NCBI GenBank assembly: GCA_003255025.1
Contig: QANY01008203.1
Coordinates: forward strand, 310,001 to 374,000
Source of the DNA: Datisca glomerata
Taxonomy: Eukaryota; Streptophyta; Magnoliopsida; Cucurbitales; Datiscaceae
Direction of reading: 5' to 3'
DNA length: 64,000 bases
A program made the translations under genes and the position numbers. Each line of letters starts with the position of its first letter. Position 1 is the stretch's first letter. The notes under the pieces were generated by a model. That model ran no database searches. It saw only the letters and a list, made by a program, of their open reading frames with translations, and was not told the DNA's origin. Shown piece after piece: positions 23,548-35,539 of this stretch.

Positions 23548-23640
23548 ACTTCGACTCGCCAACATGGCACATGTCGTTTCTATGAACTATCGCCAAGTGT
23601 CAGCTTTGATTTTTCAACATCATTGCTCGATACATGCTAG
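23548..23640 (+). repeat. Direct repeat A
   Basis: ACTTCGACTCGCCAACATGG to the CTCGATACATGC block matches 26751-26850 in the same orientation (shared AAGTGTCAGCTTTGA and TTTTCAACAT). The pair brackets 3.1 kb. Confidence 0.8.
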
Positions 23641-23699
23641 TGACCAACCAACATAAAGTGTATCTTGTATAATTTTTTCTTTCTATCTATTCATTCATA

Positions 23700-24340
23700 T
23701 CATCGTGACCACTAAGTCAAGGGATAAAGACTTAAGTGGATCCCTTGCTTAGAAACATTTTTCGGGGCTGTGGTCTGGTAGGATTTGAACGAGCTCATTA
23801 TATTGGAAGGATATCCCTTCTCTAGCTTGGCCTCTTTGAGGGCCGTGGATGTGTCGACTTCTCATTTTGGGAAGGGAATTAGTTCCTAGGATACCCCTCG
23901 GGAGGGGTCTCGGACGAATATTACCTATCTCGTTGATGTGGCGCGCTCTCAATGTTCTTCCTTCTCGAATTCACGATCATTGTTCGTGACACATGGCGCA
24001 ATGTGAAAGGTGGCGTACATGAGAATTTCCCCCATAGAGACCCTGGCCCAAGCATTTATGGTTATAGCCAATGATGATTGGATGTTGCCACTCAACGAGC
24101 TTGTTGAGCTGCCATTACGTAGGGTCCATTACCAATTAGTCAATGGATTAATTGGAGTGGACCCCGCACGAAAATTTCTCTATAAATAGAGCCTTCCCTT
24201 TTATTGTAAAGGACTTTTTTACAGTTTTGACACTTTTGCTTCATTTGACATTTTTCTACTTACTAGACTTGAGAATTCTCTCCGAATTCCTCCTTCTAAG
24301 AGCATTTTGTCACCTAATAGGCATGTTATGGTAGCGTAAT
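23700..24340 (+). promoter_or_regulatory. LTR-type promoter region with TATA box
   Basis: A GC-richer stretch runs into TATAAATA (24181-24188) followed by pyrimidine-rich DNA, the usual layout of a plant LTR U3/R junction. No coding region follows. The full LTR limits are not seen. Confidence 0.4.
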
Positions 24341-24769
24341 GAAATGTATGCTATGGCTACGTAGCGCCAGGTGTGTTGTGACAGCGTAGTTGTAAATGTA
24401 ATGTGGTAGTGGAGTCGCAAGCGGGTTGTGGCGGCGCCGTTATATGTTGCGTACCTCGCAAACAAATCTTTTGCTTAATGAGAATTAGTAAATAGTGATG
24501 AGAGATAAAAAAATGAGCACATCTAAAGATTAAATAAAATAATTGGACAATAATAGTAAATAAGTAAAGATTTATTAGAACTGATTCAGTCATTAGCATC
24601 GAACATTTATGATACTACGTTAGCGCAATAGGCACCAATATACATTGGATGTAGTGGCGCACAAAACACAATTTTATAGTATAATATAATTCCCAATATG
24701 CAATGGTGCCTAGGCGATTAATCACAGTTGAAAAAAAGCATGATAAAAATATGTCAAAACACCGACAGA

Positions 24770-24950
24770 GCACTAGACTACATCGCATGTGAGAGGCAAA
24801 GGCATCAAAAGACGCATTTGCATCTGTCATCCAAAGGCAACAAAGATGCCTTTTCATATGGTAGACAAAGGCGTCTGACGCCTTTGCATATTTTAAAGGT
24901 GTCTTTGACGCCTTTGCATGTTGCAAAGGCCTTTTCTCTTTGTTTTTTTT
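24770..24950 (+). repeat. Inverted AAAGGCGTC / GACGCCTTT repeats
   Basis: About six imperfect copies of GCAAAGGCGTC and its inverse GACGCCTTTGC lie close together. This looks like a subterminal region of a DNA transposon; the element is not defined. Confidence 0.6.
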
Positions 24951-24999
24951 TGTGCAAGAAAAAAATTTCAATTTTTTTTACCTAATAACCAAAATTATC

Positions 25000-26750
25000 A
25001 TGCAATTAGAGCACTGTTGCAACTATCATTATGTAAGCAATTAGAGCATTGTTGTTACCCACTAAACTTGCACATGGGGCTAATATATATGGCATATTAA
25101 ACAACCAAGCCTTAATCATCTAAGGTGCCGCCTTACTTTTATATCTCAATATTATCCTCGAGAATTTTCTGTGTTCCTGAAAAAGTTTTTTTGTTATATG
25201 GGTTTTAAAGCCACCTGGTTCCTCATAGATCATTATGAAGAGGGCTTTCAACCGTTTCTAAGGGCTTTCAACCACTTAGAGGAAATGTTTTCTATGTTGG
25301 TTTTTCACGACCTTAGTAACAGGAAATAACCATGTCTAGTGTCTCAAGCAGAGTATTCAGGTCAACTACTGCCTCGGTGATGACAAAATCACTTTAACAG
25401 GTAGGTTGGCAATTTTCCGCTGCACCCGGCGTAACAAAAAAATTACCATGAGGGGTGACTTAGGACTGAGCATGTAAAGGCAGAACTTAGCCGCTATCAC
25501 GAATTCTCCTCCAAAAGTGGAACTTGGCCATTGAAACATTATTTATTAAAATGAGAGAATTCGCTGCAACTTTAAATACGTTGGTAGGCATTTCACCGTT
25601 AGGAGAACACATGAAAATAAATTTATGATCCTTTAAGTGTGCCCATGACGGGTGGTATAAATGTTCACACATATATGTGCCTTCTTAAGCAATTTCATTC
25701 TACTTTCATGTATATGCGCCTTCTTAGGCAATATCATGCAAGTTTATACGTATATGCGCCTTCAAAGGCTGAATCGTCCAAGTATGACACTTCAGGTAAT
25801 AATATTTTGGTTGCTTGGAAAGTCTCGCTCATACTATTATGTTTATCATTGAAGTGCATCTATGTTTACTTATTTCAAAACTTTCCATATGGTGTCACTG
25901 AATGCAATTTTATCTTCACTAGTAGAGGTTATAAACACATTGTCAACTATTATCATTTACATGCAAGTTAGTTGGTATGACGTATACCTCTTGATTCTGT
26001 CAATCGTCATACCACATGGAAAAGCAAAAAAAGTTACAAACATACATTTGTTACATCTACTGTCATACATATCTAATGGTACTAATGTCATATTTGAAAG
26101 TTCATGTTTCCCAATAAGCATTATGACATAAGCTCCTGACATGCATCTTCATCGTCGAGCCATTTCTTGGTGAGTTTCATCCTAGTTAGTTCTCCCAGTT
26201 CTTCCATATCATTAATATCAAAAAGTGATGGTACGTCTATTCGTGACTCCGATGAACTATCTCTAGTAATGTTGAATATTGACATATAATTGAGCTCTAT
26301 CTGTCATATATGAGCATGATATAGTAAGAGAATATCACTTGACTCTATTCACTTGTCATGATACACGATATTTGAACACACATTGTGAACATGTATATGG
26401 TACATATATTATCATGTATACTCTCTCATGCTAACCTTGAACATAAGGTTGTGCATTGCGGTTCAGTGCAGCCAACTACTTCTTGCATCTCTTACTAGAG
26501 GTTAAATGAAAGTAATTGGTACATCACCACGTCCAGCTGGAGGCTATAGCAACAAAGATGACCTTACATGACTGATTTAGCGGAGAAACATTCGTCATCA
26601 AAGTTGAACATCTCACAATTCAGTGGCTCATCAAGAAAGATCACAATACACGTCGAGACAATGTATAAGTTCAACCGCTACACATTTGAACTTGCACAAG
26701 GGGCTGATGTACATGGGTGCACCTCTCATCATTTACATGGTTGACCGCTA
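25000..26750. other. No gene seen; short internal repeats
   Basis: Three near-copies of TATATG(T/C)GCCTTCTTA(A/G)GCAAT lie at 25674-25770. Open frames up to 110 codons show no recognisable domain. Confidence 0.4.
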
Positions 26751-26850
26751 TGACTTCGACTCACCAACGTGGCACATATTGCTCCTATGAACTATTGCTA
26801 AGTGTCAGCTTTGAATTTTCAACATGATTTCTCGATCCATGCCATAATTG
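26751..26850 (+). repeat. Direct repeat B
   Basis: Partner of 23548-23640. Similarity ends at CGATCCATGC on the right. Upstream it is preceded by GACCGCTAT, which is absent before copy A because an LTR end adjoins copy A. Confidence 0.8.
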
Positions 26851-27039
26851 ATATGCATTCTAGAACCATTTGTACAAAACAAAAATTATTTTGTCTTCTT
26901 GAAATACTTGGTAGAAATGAATCTTTCATGCATACAATTCAAATCAGCTCATGAATCAGTAAGAGTCATTGAAGTGAAATCAAAATCTTGGATTATTATT
27001 CTGAACATTATATGTCATTTTTTAATTTTTATGTGATTA

Positions 27040-27560
27040 AAGATTTGAAAGAAGTTGACAACAGATTATTCAACCTTATCATCAGGAATTAGGAATTTAC
27101 TAGGTTCTCCTAGTTCACTATGGTCATGATTTTTAATTGAATTTTCTTTTCTTAAATGATTTAATTCTTTTGTTATTTCTGTGTTTGAGTCTTTTAATTC
27201 TTTTATTTCATTTTTAATATTTTTATTTCTTTTTGAAGTTCCTGAAGAGTAACATCTTTTTTCTTTCTTTTAATTTTGTTAAATTTTTCAAAGGTTTGTG
27301 AAAAGCTTAAAATATTATTATTAGACTTTTTATGTCACTTCCTTTCCAATTTATTGATGACTTCATGTTCTGCAAGACCATCCTGATCCTCTCCAAGGAT
27401 TGAGGTTCTTTCAGCATCAATCTATATTCCTATAATGATGATATTTTTAGATTTTTCAGTGAGATATTTCTCCCACCAGGAATAAAACATTCCTGTGAAT
27501 CCTGTAACTAAAATTTTTATTACATCATTGTGAAGTAAATTGTGTGTGGTGATGTAACAG
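27040..27560 (-). pseudogene. Endogenous caulimovirid fragment (inverted)
   Basis: On the minus strand this matches two separate parts of the main copy: the Glu/Lys-rich stretch near 35190-35480 and the coat-protein upstream stretch near 34080-34200. It carries no continuous reading frame. Confidence 0.6.
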
Positions 27561-27589
27561 TTGATTTTATGCTTGATTACTTCTGCTTA

Positions 27590-28720
27590 ATCTTTGATTT
27601 TCTAATATGTGAATCTAACGTATCAGTTTTTATTAGGTTTACTCAGGCATCCTAATAAGACCTCTTAGAGGTGTCTCACCGTTTAAGAAATAATCATAGA
27701 AAATATGTAACCCACTATATCTTTATCCATTTCTATTTATTTTTTTATTTACTATGTTTTTTATAACTAGTATCAATACAATTTTCAAGGGTAGGGTAGT
27801 TGTAGGGGTAAAGGGGAGAAGAGTAAAAATCAAAATACATTATAAAATTTTTAAGTATAAGAATAATTTAGTTATCTCGAGCAATGAGTGATTATTTAGA
27901 ACTTATTTTTCACTCTTAACAATTTTTTAGAGAAAACTTATTTTGAAAACATAGAATTCTTCTTCCTCCTCTTTTTAATCTTTTTTCTTTCTTCTCAACA
28001 TTAATTAGTGAGCGGGAGCACTAATTAATTGTTGTAAATATATCATTCTATTATTAAACTAATTAATCGAGTCATGTAATTTACTGATAAATTTTCTAGA
28101 TGAGATCCTTAACAAAACCCAATTACAAAGATTTCTAGGATCATTAAATTACATATTTGATTTTTACAACAATTTGGGAATTGATTACAATCCTCTTTTT
28201 GAAAGGGTTAAGAAAAATCACCCTCCATGGACAATTGTGCATACCAATTTAATTAAGAAAATTAAAACTCATGTTAAGACACTTTCTTGTTATTAACATT
28301 AGCCCAATCAAAAATCCTGATGGAATGATCCTCTATCATTCCTTTTATATTCTCAAAATTCATTAATATTAGTCCAATCAAAAAATTTGAAAGAAAGATC
28401 ATTTATCATTCTTTCAATATTCTCAAAGTCATAATAATGGAGGATACGAAAGCCCATCATTCAGGTCTCAAAATTCTTTTAAATAAAAATATTATAATTA
28501 TCTTAACTATATTGATGCTTGACACGTGATTTTTTGCATCAAAATTGTGATTTTTCTCACCCTTGGTTTTTAAATTTTGACAAGAATTTTAAGAAATTAT
28601 TTTTCAAATTGGTTCTTAAGATAGTGATCCATTCTTGATCCTATCTTAGAACTATTTCCAATCGATTTTCAACAAGCTTTTAATTTATTTGTGAAAATAT
28701 ACATATCCTCATTAATTGAG
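27590..28720 (+). pseudogene. Endogenous caulimovirid fragment: leader, RT/RNase H and C-terminal parts
   Basis: Positions 27590-27980 match the leader region near 31790-31990. Positions 28020-28290 match the reverse-transcriptase thumb/RNase H boundary near 36790-37040 (reading LNKTQLQRFLGSLNYI). Positions 28300-28700 match 38185-38530 and include an internal partial duplication. The intervening genome parts are deleted, so this is a rearranged copy. Confidence 0.65.
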
Positions 28721-29613
28721 GCTAATAGACAAATTACAGCACATGGCTATGATAGGAAATATAGACTATAATAGTCTATATTTTCATTTTGAAAGTAAAA
28801 TATTCTCAAAAGTATATATTTTTTTAATTGTTTTTACATGATCTTGAGGCTTGAAGGAAGCAACATATCATGTTGATTTAAAATTTCATTACTAGAGATT
28901 TTGGGTATATTCCATACCCTATGATCTACATGATCATCTCCTAAGTATTCAAAATGTTCTTCTTTAATTATCTCTGGTATTGTATTTATTGTAGACTTAT
29001 TACTACTAGAAGAATTACTTCTAAATATAATTTTTTTACTAGGAATTTTTGGTATATTCTATACCCTATGATCTGCATGATCATTTCCTAAGTATTCAAA
29101 ATGTTCTTCGTTAATTATGTCTTCTTTTTTGGGAAGAAAAATTCATAAATGACTTACCAAATTTGTTTGTTTACCAAATTAGAACAGTCATTAATGATGC
29201 CTAGAAAATATAGACTATAATAGTCTCAGTTACGGTACAATTATCACTACAGTACAAAAGAATGTCTAAGAATATGTATAGACATGAAATTAATAAAAAA
29301 TTAAAAAAGAAAAGAAAATTGTCAAAATATGAATTCGGCAATTTTTGTTAGCAATACAGATTACTTGCAATTGCTCATTCCCAAAAGATTAGGAAAAATT
29401 CTCATCTTAACCCTAAAAGAATTTACAAACCTTATAGAAAAAATTCCACAAAATAAAAATAAAAATTTTGACAAATACTTTTCTAAGAATAAAATTTATT
29501 CAAGAAGAAAATTCAATAAAAAATTTGCTGATAAATGTAACATTAAGTGTTTTAAATGTGGCCAGAATGGTCATTTTTTCAACACTTGTCAAGTTAAAAA
29601 TAAAATCAATTAA
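28720..29613 (+). pseudogene. Endogenous caulimovirid fragment: coat-protein C-terminal part
   Basis: Ends with an open frame (29329-29613) holding a coat-protein zinc knuckle CFKCGQNGHFFNTC preceded by a Lys-rich stretch. In this copy the knuckle is in frame, unlike the copy near 34850. The upstream half also holds inverse-orientation patches. Confidence 0.65.
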
Positions 29614-29619
29614 TTAAAA

Positions 29620-31405
29620 AATTTCTTTCTTTTGAATTACATTCCAAAGTCTTTTAAGTTATTCTTGTTTTAATTCAGGATTTTCAATTTTACTAATTAA
29701 ATCTAACGAAAAGATTTTCTCGTTCTTCATTTTTATTTAAAACATTAACAATTTTCTGACAACTGCTATCTCTGCACCCCGTAGAGATGTTATGAGAATC
29801 ACTATCAGAACTTCAGGAGTTTGATTCGTCAGATTCAAGGGATACAAATTCTCCTAAATCTTCATTACTACTTCATAATCATTTATGGTTTCTATAATTC
29901 TAAACAATTTTTGTCTATCTTCTTCAGAGATTTTTAATTGATTAATTTTATTTTTGACTTGACAAGTGTTGAAAAAATGATCATTCTAACCATACTTGAA
30001 ACACTTGATTTTACTTTTATCAACAAATTTTTTATTGAATTTCTTGAATAATTTTTATTCTTAATAAGTATTTGTCAATAATTTTATTTTCGTTGAATTT
30101 TTCGTATAAGGTTTATAAATTCTTGTAAGATTAAGATGAAAAAATTTCCGATTCTTTTGGAAAGGAGCAATAGCGAGTAGTTCATATTGCAGAAATTGTC
30201 TACTTCGTATTTGAGAGTTTTCTTTTCCTTTATAATTTGTTAGTTAATTTTCATGTCTATACACATTTTTAGATCTTCTTTTGTATTGTAATGATAATTG
30301 TGCCGTATATGAGACTATTAAAGTTTATATTTTCTAGGTCATCACTAAGGACTGTTCTAATTTTGTGGGCAAACAAATTTGGTAAGACATTGATGAACTT
30401 TTCTTTCCAAAATGGCTGATTACTATCATCCCTAGACATTACACTTGATAGAAATATATTTTTGTACCAGTCAAAGTCACTTAGGGTAGGACACCTAAGA
30501 TTGGTTAATTGATCACGGATACCCGAAGTAACGTTACTTGGCATCCCAATGAAATGTTCAATTATTGTGCATAATAGTGTATTAATGGTATCATGTATTG
30601 TTTCTTGATCCTTTCCAAGGATTATGGTTCCTTCAGCATCAATCTTTAGTGTTGTAAGGATGATATTTTTAGATTCTTTAGTGGAATGTTTTTCCCATCA
30701 GGAAAGAAGCATTTCTGTAAATCTTACGAATAAAAGCTTTATTACCTTATTGTGAGGCAAATTGTGTGTGATAATGTAATTGTTGACTACTATAGTCATG
30801 TAATGTAATTTGTTGAGGACTTCATGTTCTGAAAGACCATCAATATTTCATTAAAAATGGAATGGACCATAAATAGATTTTGAGAGTAAATCCATTTATA
30901 CCTGAGTCCATCAGACCTAACTACCGATCAACATTGCTAAATCAATTTGACTCATTCTCAATCACTCAACATTTTAATGCATAATTATAAAAATAATTAC
31001 AATATACCAGCCACTTGGGTGAAGAAAAACAATAATTAAGCAAGTATAATATAAACAATTGATAAATCAATAAATTGATTAAAGATTTCATTCATTATAT
31101 TCTAAAATTCACTTGGAGTTACAAATGCAGTTTTGTATTTGTCGTTTTCATTTATCTGGATTTTCAATTTTACTAATTAAATCTAATAAAAGATTTTATT
31201 GTTCTTCATTTTTATTTAAAACATTAACAATTCTCTGACAAAAGCTATTCTTGCACCCCATAGAGATATTAGGAGAATCACTGTCAGAAATTAAAGAGTT
31301 TGATTCATCAGATTCAGAGGATTCAAACTCTCGTATATCTTCATTACTACTTTCATAATAATCTATTGATTCTATATTTTCAGAAATAAATATACCAACC
31401 ACTTG
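29620..31405 (-). pseudogene. Endogenous caulimovirid fragment: coat-protein region, inverted
   Basis: Minus-strand coat-protein pieces: the core with LRCPTLSDFDWYKNIFL (30269-30544), a decayed knuckle region (29940-30010), and Ser/Asp/Glu-rich C-terminal parts (29760-29900, and 31196-31402 with ESSESDESNSLISDSDS). Two partial inverted copies appear joined. Together with the plus-strand copy ending at 29613 it forms a tail-to-tail junction. Confidence 0.65.
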
Positions 31406-31623
31406 GGCGAAGAAGAAGAATAATTAAGCAAGTATTAAATTAAACAATAAGATCAACAAAATTGGAAAGGAAGTGCCATAAAAAGAAAATACTAAGTCCA
31501 GTAAACAATAATTTTACTGTTTGTTGTTGTTTGAATTCTCGCTTCAATAAAATTATTGTTAGTTCTTGCTTATAATACTTTGTCTTTGAATTACTGTTAA
31601 ATTATACGCAATTCCGTCTCTTT

Positions 31624-31635
31624 TGGTATCAAACC
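31624..31635 (+). promoter_or_regulatory. Candidate primer binding site of the caulimovirid copy
   Basis: TGGTATCAAACC resembles the initiator-Met tRNA primer site TGGTATCAGAGC used by caulimovirids, with most positions matching. Its placement at the beginning of the collinear copy supports it. Confidence 0.5.
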
Positions 31636-32112
31636 TGGTAGGATATTTTAGTGTTTAATATGTGCTTAATTATTGTTCTTAACTGCCCAAGTGGCTGGGT
31701 TCTTGTTGCTATTGTTGCTTACTTGCTCATTTGAATAATTATTTTTATTTAATTTCTACCCAAGTTGTTGGTTATTTTTATAATTTATTATTTCTCTATA
31801 ATCTTTGATTTTTTAATCTGTGAATCCGACTTATCAATTTTTAATAGGTTTGCTTCAGACACCCCAATAAGACATTTTAGATACGTAAATCCTGAGAGTA
31901 GTGTAATTGTAGAGGTAAAGGAGAGAAGAGATAAACTTCTTAGGAGGTTGTATAAGTCATAGTATGTTTGAAAATTAAAATATATGATGAAATTTTCAAT
32001 CATAAGAATAATGTAGTTATCTTGACTCATGAGTAGATTATTTGGAAGTAATTCTTCTAGTAGTAATAGGTCTACAATAAATATAATATTAGACATAATT
32101 AACGAAGAACAT

Positions 32113-32549
32113 TTAAATACTTAGGAGATGATCATGTATATCATATGGTATGGAATATACCCAAAATCTTTAATAAAGAAATTTATAAATTAACATGGTA
32201 TGTTACTTCCTTCAAACCTTGGCATCATTTAAAAATAATTGAAAAAATATATACTCTTGGGAAAGAGCATGAAACTTGTCAATTACTTTTCTCTAATGTA
32301 ATTAAACATCAAATTGAAGAATGATATAATTTACTTCACTTTGGTTTAGTCCAGATTGAAGTTAAACCAATCACAAGGAGATGCGTAAATATCTCTGTCT
32401 TGTTAACCTTGCAAGATGCAAGATTTACAAATTTTAATGATAGTATTTTAGGATTAATTGAATCATCACTTTGTCATGGTCCAATCCATTATGATTGTTT
32501 TTCATATTTTTATATTAATCTAACAGACCCTCATATTCTTAAATTTTAA
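32113..32549 (+). pseudogene. Caulimovirid movement protein (30K superfamily)
   Basis: The frame reads through YHMVWNIPKIF, KIYTLGKEHETCQLLF, then one in-frame stop (about 32322), then LLHFGLVQIEVKP, LLTLQDARF and GLIESSLCHGPIHYD to a stop at 32547-32549. The L-x-D-x-R-type motif (LQDAR) is the signature of 30K movement proteins, which act at plasmodesmata. The N-terminal part is unclear and the C-terminal part continues in other frames (about 32552-32773). Confidence 0.65.
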
Positions 32550-33714
32550 CTTTGAATATCAAAACTAGTGGTTACCAAATCATTAAAGGTGCCCAACCCC
32601 TAGCTTTGATTTTTAGAATTCATTATAAAGTCACCAAAACTAATATAAATTTTAAAACCATCAATAGGAGTCCAAAAAATCAAATCATGTTGATTCAATC
32701 TAGGCAAAGTAATGCTAATATTGGAGTTCCTAAAACCATTAGGTGGTCCGATATAACTTTGTATATAAAATAGTTTTTAACCAATGAAAGTCAACCCAAT
32801 CCAATTCAATGCTCAATTAAATATATTAATTATATCCAGCAGTACATGGATGGTATTGTTAAAATTATTTCTAATCTTCTAGTTTTAATTATCAAATTAG
32901 GGAGTTTAGCTAGTCTAGTACTCCTATAAGTTCCTTTTTGGATCCACTGTCAATAATAGGCAAGATCTTAGAATCCATCAATTGAAACAATAATTAAAAA
33001 ATTAAAAAAAATTAAGACTTAAAGGCTAGCCATAAATTTTCAAGTCAGACAGCCAATCTTTGATAATAAAACTGAACAATCTGACGAAATAGAATCATCA
33101 ACTGAATCTGATTTTCAAGGAGCCTTACCTCATATAATCCCCAAATCTTAGTTTTAAATTTCGGTAACTTAAACCAAAAATACAAACCTGATTATGAGGG
33201 TTTAACCAACACACGAATGACCCAACCAATCTCAATATACGTAATAGGTTCAGAGAGACATATAATATAAATCAAAGAAAAATCATCATTGCTGAATGGA
33301 AGACGTTCATGCAAAAATTTAGAGTTGATATGTTTTTCCTTAATTATAACGAGCATATATATGAAAAGAATATTAAAGTTATTTCTAAGATCAAATAGGT
33401 CAAGGAAGACTCTAGTTGGGTGGCTGCTAGCCATCCCCCACCTGAAAAAAAATTATAACTAATCATAAAATTTCTTTAATCACCACTTCTCCTTCTAAAA
33501 TTTCAAAGGAAGAAAAACTCAATAAAAAATTTATTGAACAACTTAATTACACCAATCAAATCTTAATAACAATAGGAAAATAATTAGATAAAATTAAAAA
33601 TAAGGTTGATGATCTCTATGAGCCAAACGTAATAATCTCTGAAAGAAACTCCTTTATTAAATCTTTCAGATAAAACTGTTTTAAATATTGTTTCCCTCGA
33701 TAAAGAGATTAATA

Positions 33715-34905
33715 AAATGTTTCAAGTATTGAAGAATAAATATGTAGAGTCATCTTCTTCTGTTAAAGTAATTAACCAAGATAGTAGTTCTAAATTAGAA
33801 AGTCATAGGTCAAATTCCACCTATGAATCATCCACAATCCATGAATCTTCAAACATCCACAATATTGGAGAAAATTTAGAAATTAATAACTGGAAAGGAA
33901 GTGGCATAAAAAGTCTATTCCTCTAGATATTCAAATTATTGAATCTTCTTTAGTTAATCAATTTTCTGTTTCTGCAGAAAAATTATATGAATGAAATATT
34001 GATGGTCTATCAGAATAGGAAGTTCTCAATAAATTACAACACATGGCTATGGTAGCCAACAGTTACATCACCATACACAATTTACCTCACAATAAGGTAA
34101 TACAATTTTTAGTTATAGGATTTATGAGAATGCTTCATTCCTAGTGGGCGAAACATCTCATTGAAGAATCTAAAAATACCAACCTTACAACAATAAAGAT
34201 TGATGCTTGGAGAGGATCATGAAACAATGTTTGATGTAAGTAATACACTCTTCTACACAATAATTGAATATTTCATTGGAATGCCAAGTAATGTTACTTC
34301 GCGTATCCATGACCAATTAATTAATCTTAGGTGTCCTACCCTAAGTGATTTTGACTGGTACAAAAATATTTTTTTAGAGTAATGTCTAGGGATGATAGTA
34401 AATCAGCCATTTTGGAAAAAAAATTCATAAATGGATTACTAAATGTGTTTGCCTACAAAATTAGAACAGTCCTTAGTGATGACATAGGAAATATAGACTA
34501 TAATAGTCTCACCATGGTACAATTATCATTACAATACAAAACGAAGGTCTAAGAATGTGTATAGACATAAAAATTAATAAACAAATTAAAAAAGAAAAGA
34601 AAACTGTCAAATACAAATTACGCAATTTCCGTGAGCAATACGGATCACCTGCTAATGCTCCTTCCCAAAAGATTATGAAAAATTCTCATCTTAATCCTAA
34701 AATAATTTACAAACCATATAGGAAAAAATTCCACCAAAACAAAAACAAAATTTTTGACAAATACTTTTCTAAGAATAAAAATTATTCAAGAAAAAAGTTC
34801 AATAAAATTATGTTAATAAAAGTAAAATTAAGTGTTTTAAATGTGGCCAGAATGGCCATTTTTCCAACACTTGTTAAGTCAAAAATAAAATCAATCATTT
34901 AAAAA
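33715..34905 (+). pseudogene. Caulimovirid coat-protein region
   Basis: A Ser-rich N-terminal region (33717-33926) is followed by a core piece with GMPSNVTSRIHDQLINLRC and FDWYKNIFL (34200-34382) and a Lys/Asn-rich piece (34555-34902). The zinc knuckle CFKCGQNGHFSNTC is encoded near 34833-34877, but in a different frame from the preceding piece, so a frameshift separates them. Several stops interrupt the core at 34380-34550. The coat protein would package viral nucleic acid. Confidence 0.65.
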
Positions 34906-35539
34906 TCTCTAACGAAGAAGAACAATAATTGTTTAGAAGATTACTAAGAAAGTAGTAATGAAGATTAATGAGAACTTGAATCCCCTAAATCAGATTAATC
35001 AAACTCTTCAAGTTTTGACAGTGATTCTCCTAACATCTATATGGGATGTAGGGACAGCCGTTGTTAGAAAATTGTTAATCTTTTAAATAAAAATGAAGGA
35101 CAAGAAAATTTTTATTAGATTTAATTAGTAAAATTGAAAAGCTTGAATTGAAACAAGAATACCTTGAGAGACTTAGGAAGTTAATTAAAAAAGAAAGAAA
35201 ATACTAAGTCTAGTAATAATAGTGCAAGTCTTTCACAAACTCTTGAAATATTCAACGAAGTCAAAGGGAAAGGAAAACGAAGTTACTTTGCAGCAACTTC
35301 AAAAAGAAATAAAAAATATTAAAAATTGAATTAAAAGAATTAAAAGATCCAAACATATAAATAACAAAAGAATTAAATCTTTTAAAATAGAGAATTTAAT
35401 TAAAGATCATGAATTCAGTGAACTAAGAGAACCTAGTAAATCACTAATTTCTGATAATGGGGTTGAAGAACCTACTGTCAACAATCAAGATGATTATCAC
35501 TTCATTTAAATTCTTAATCACATCAAAATAAAAAAATTG

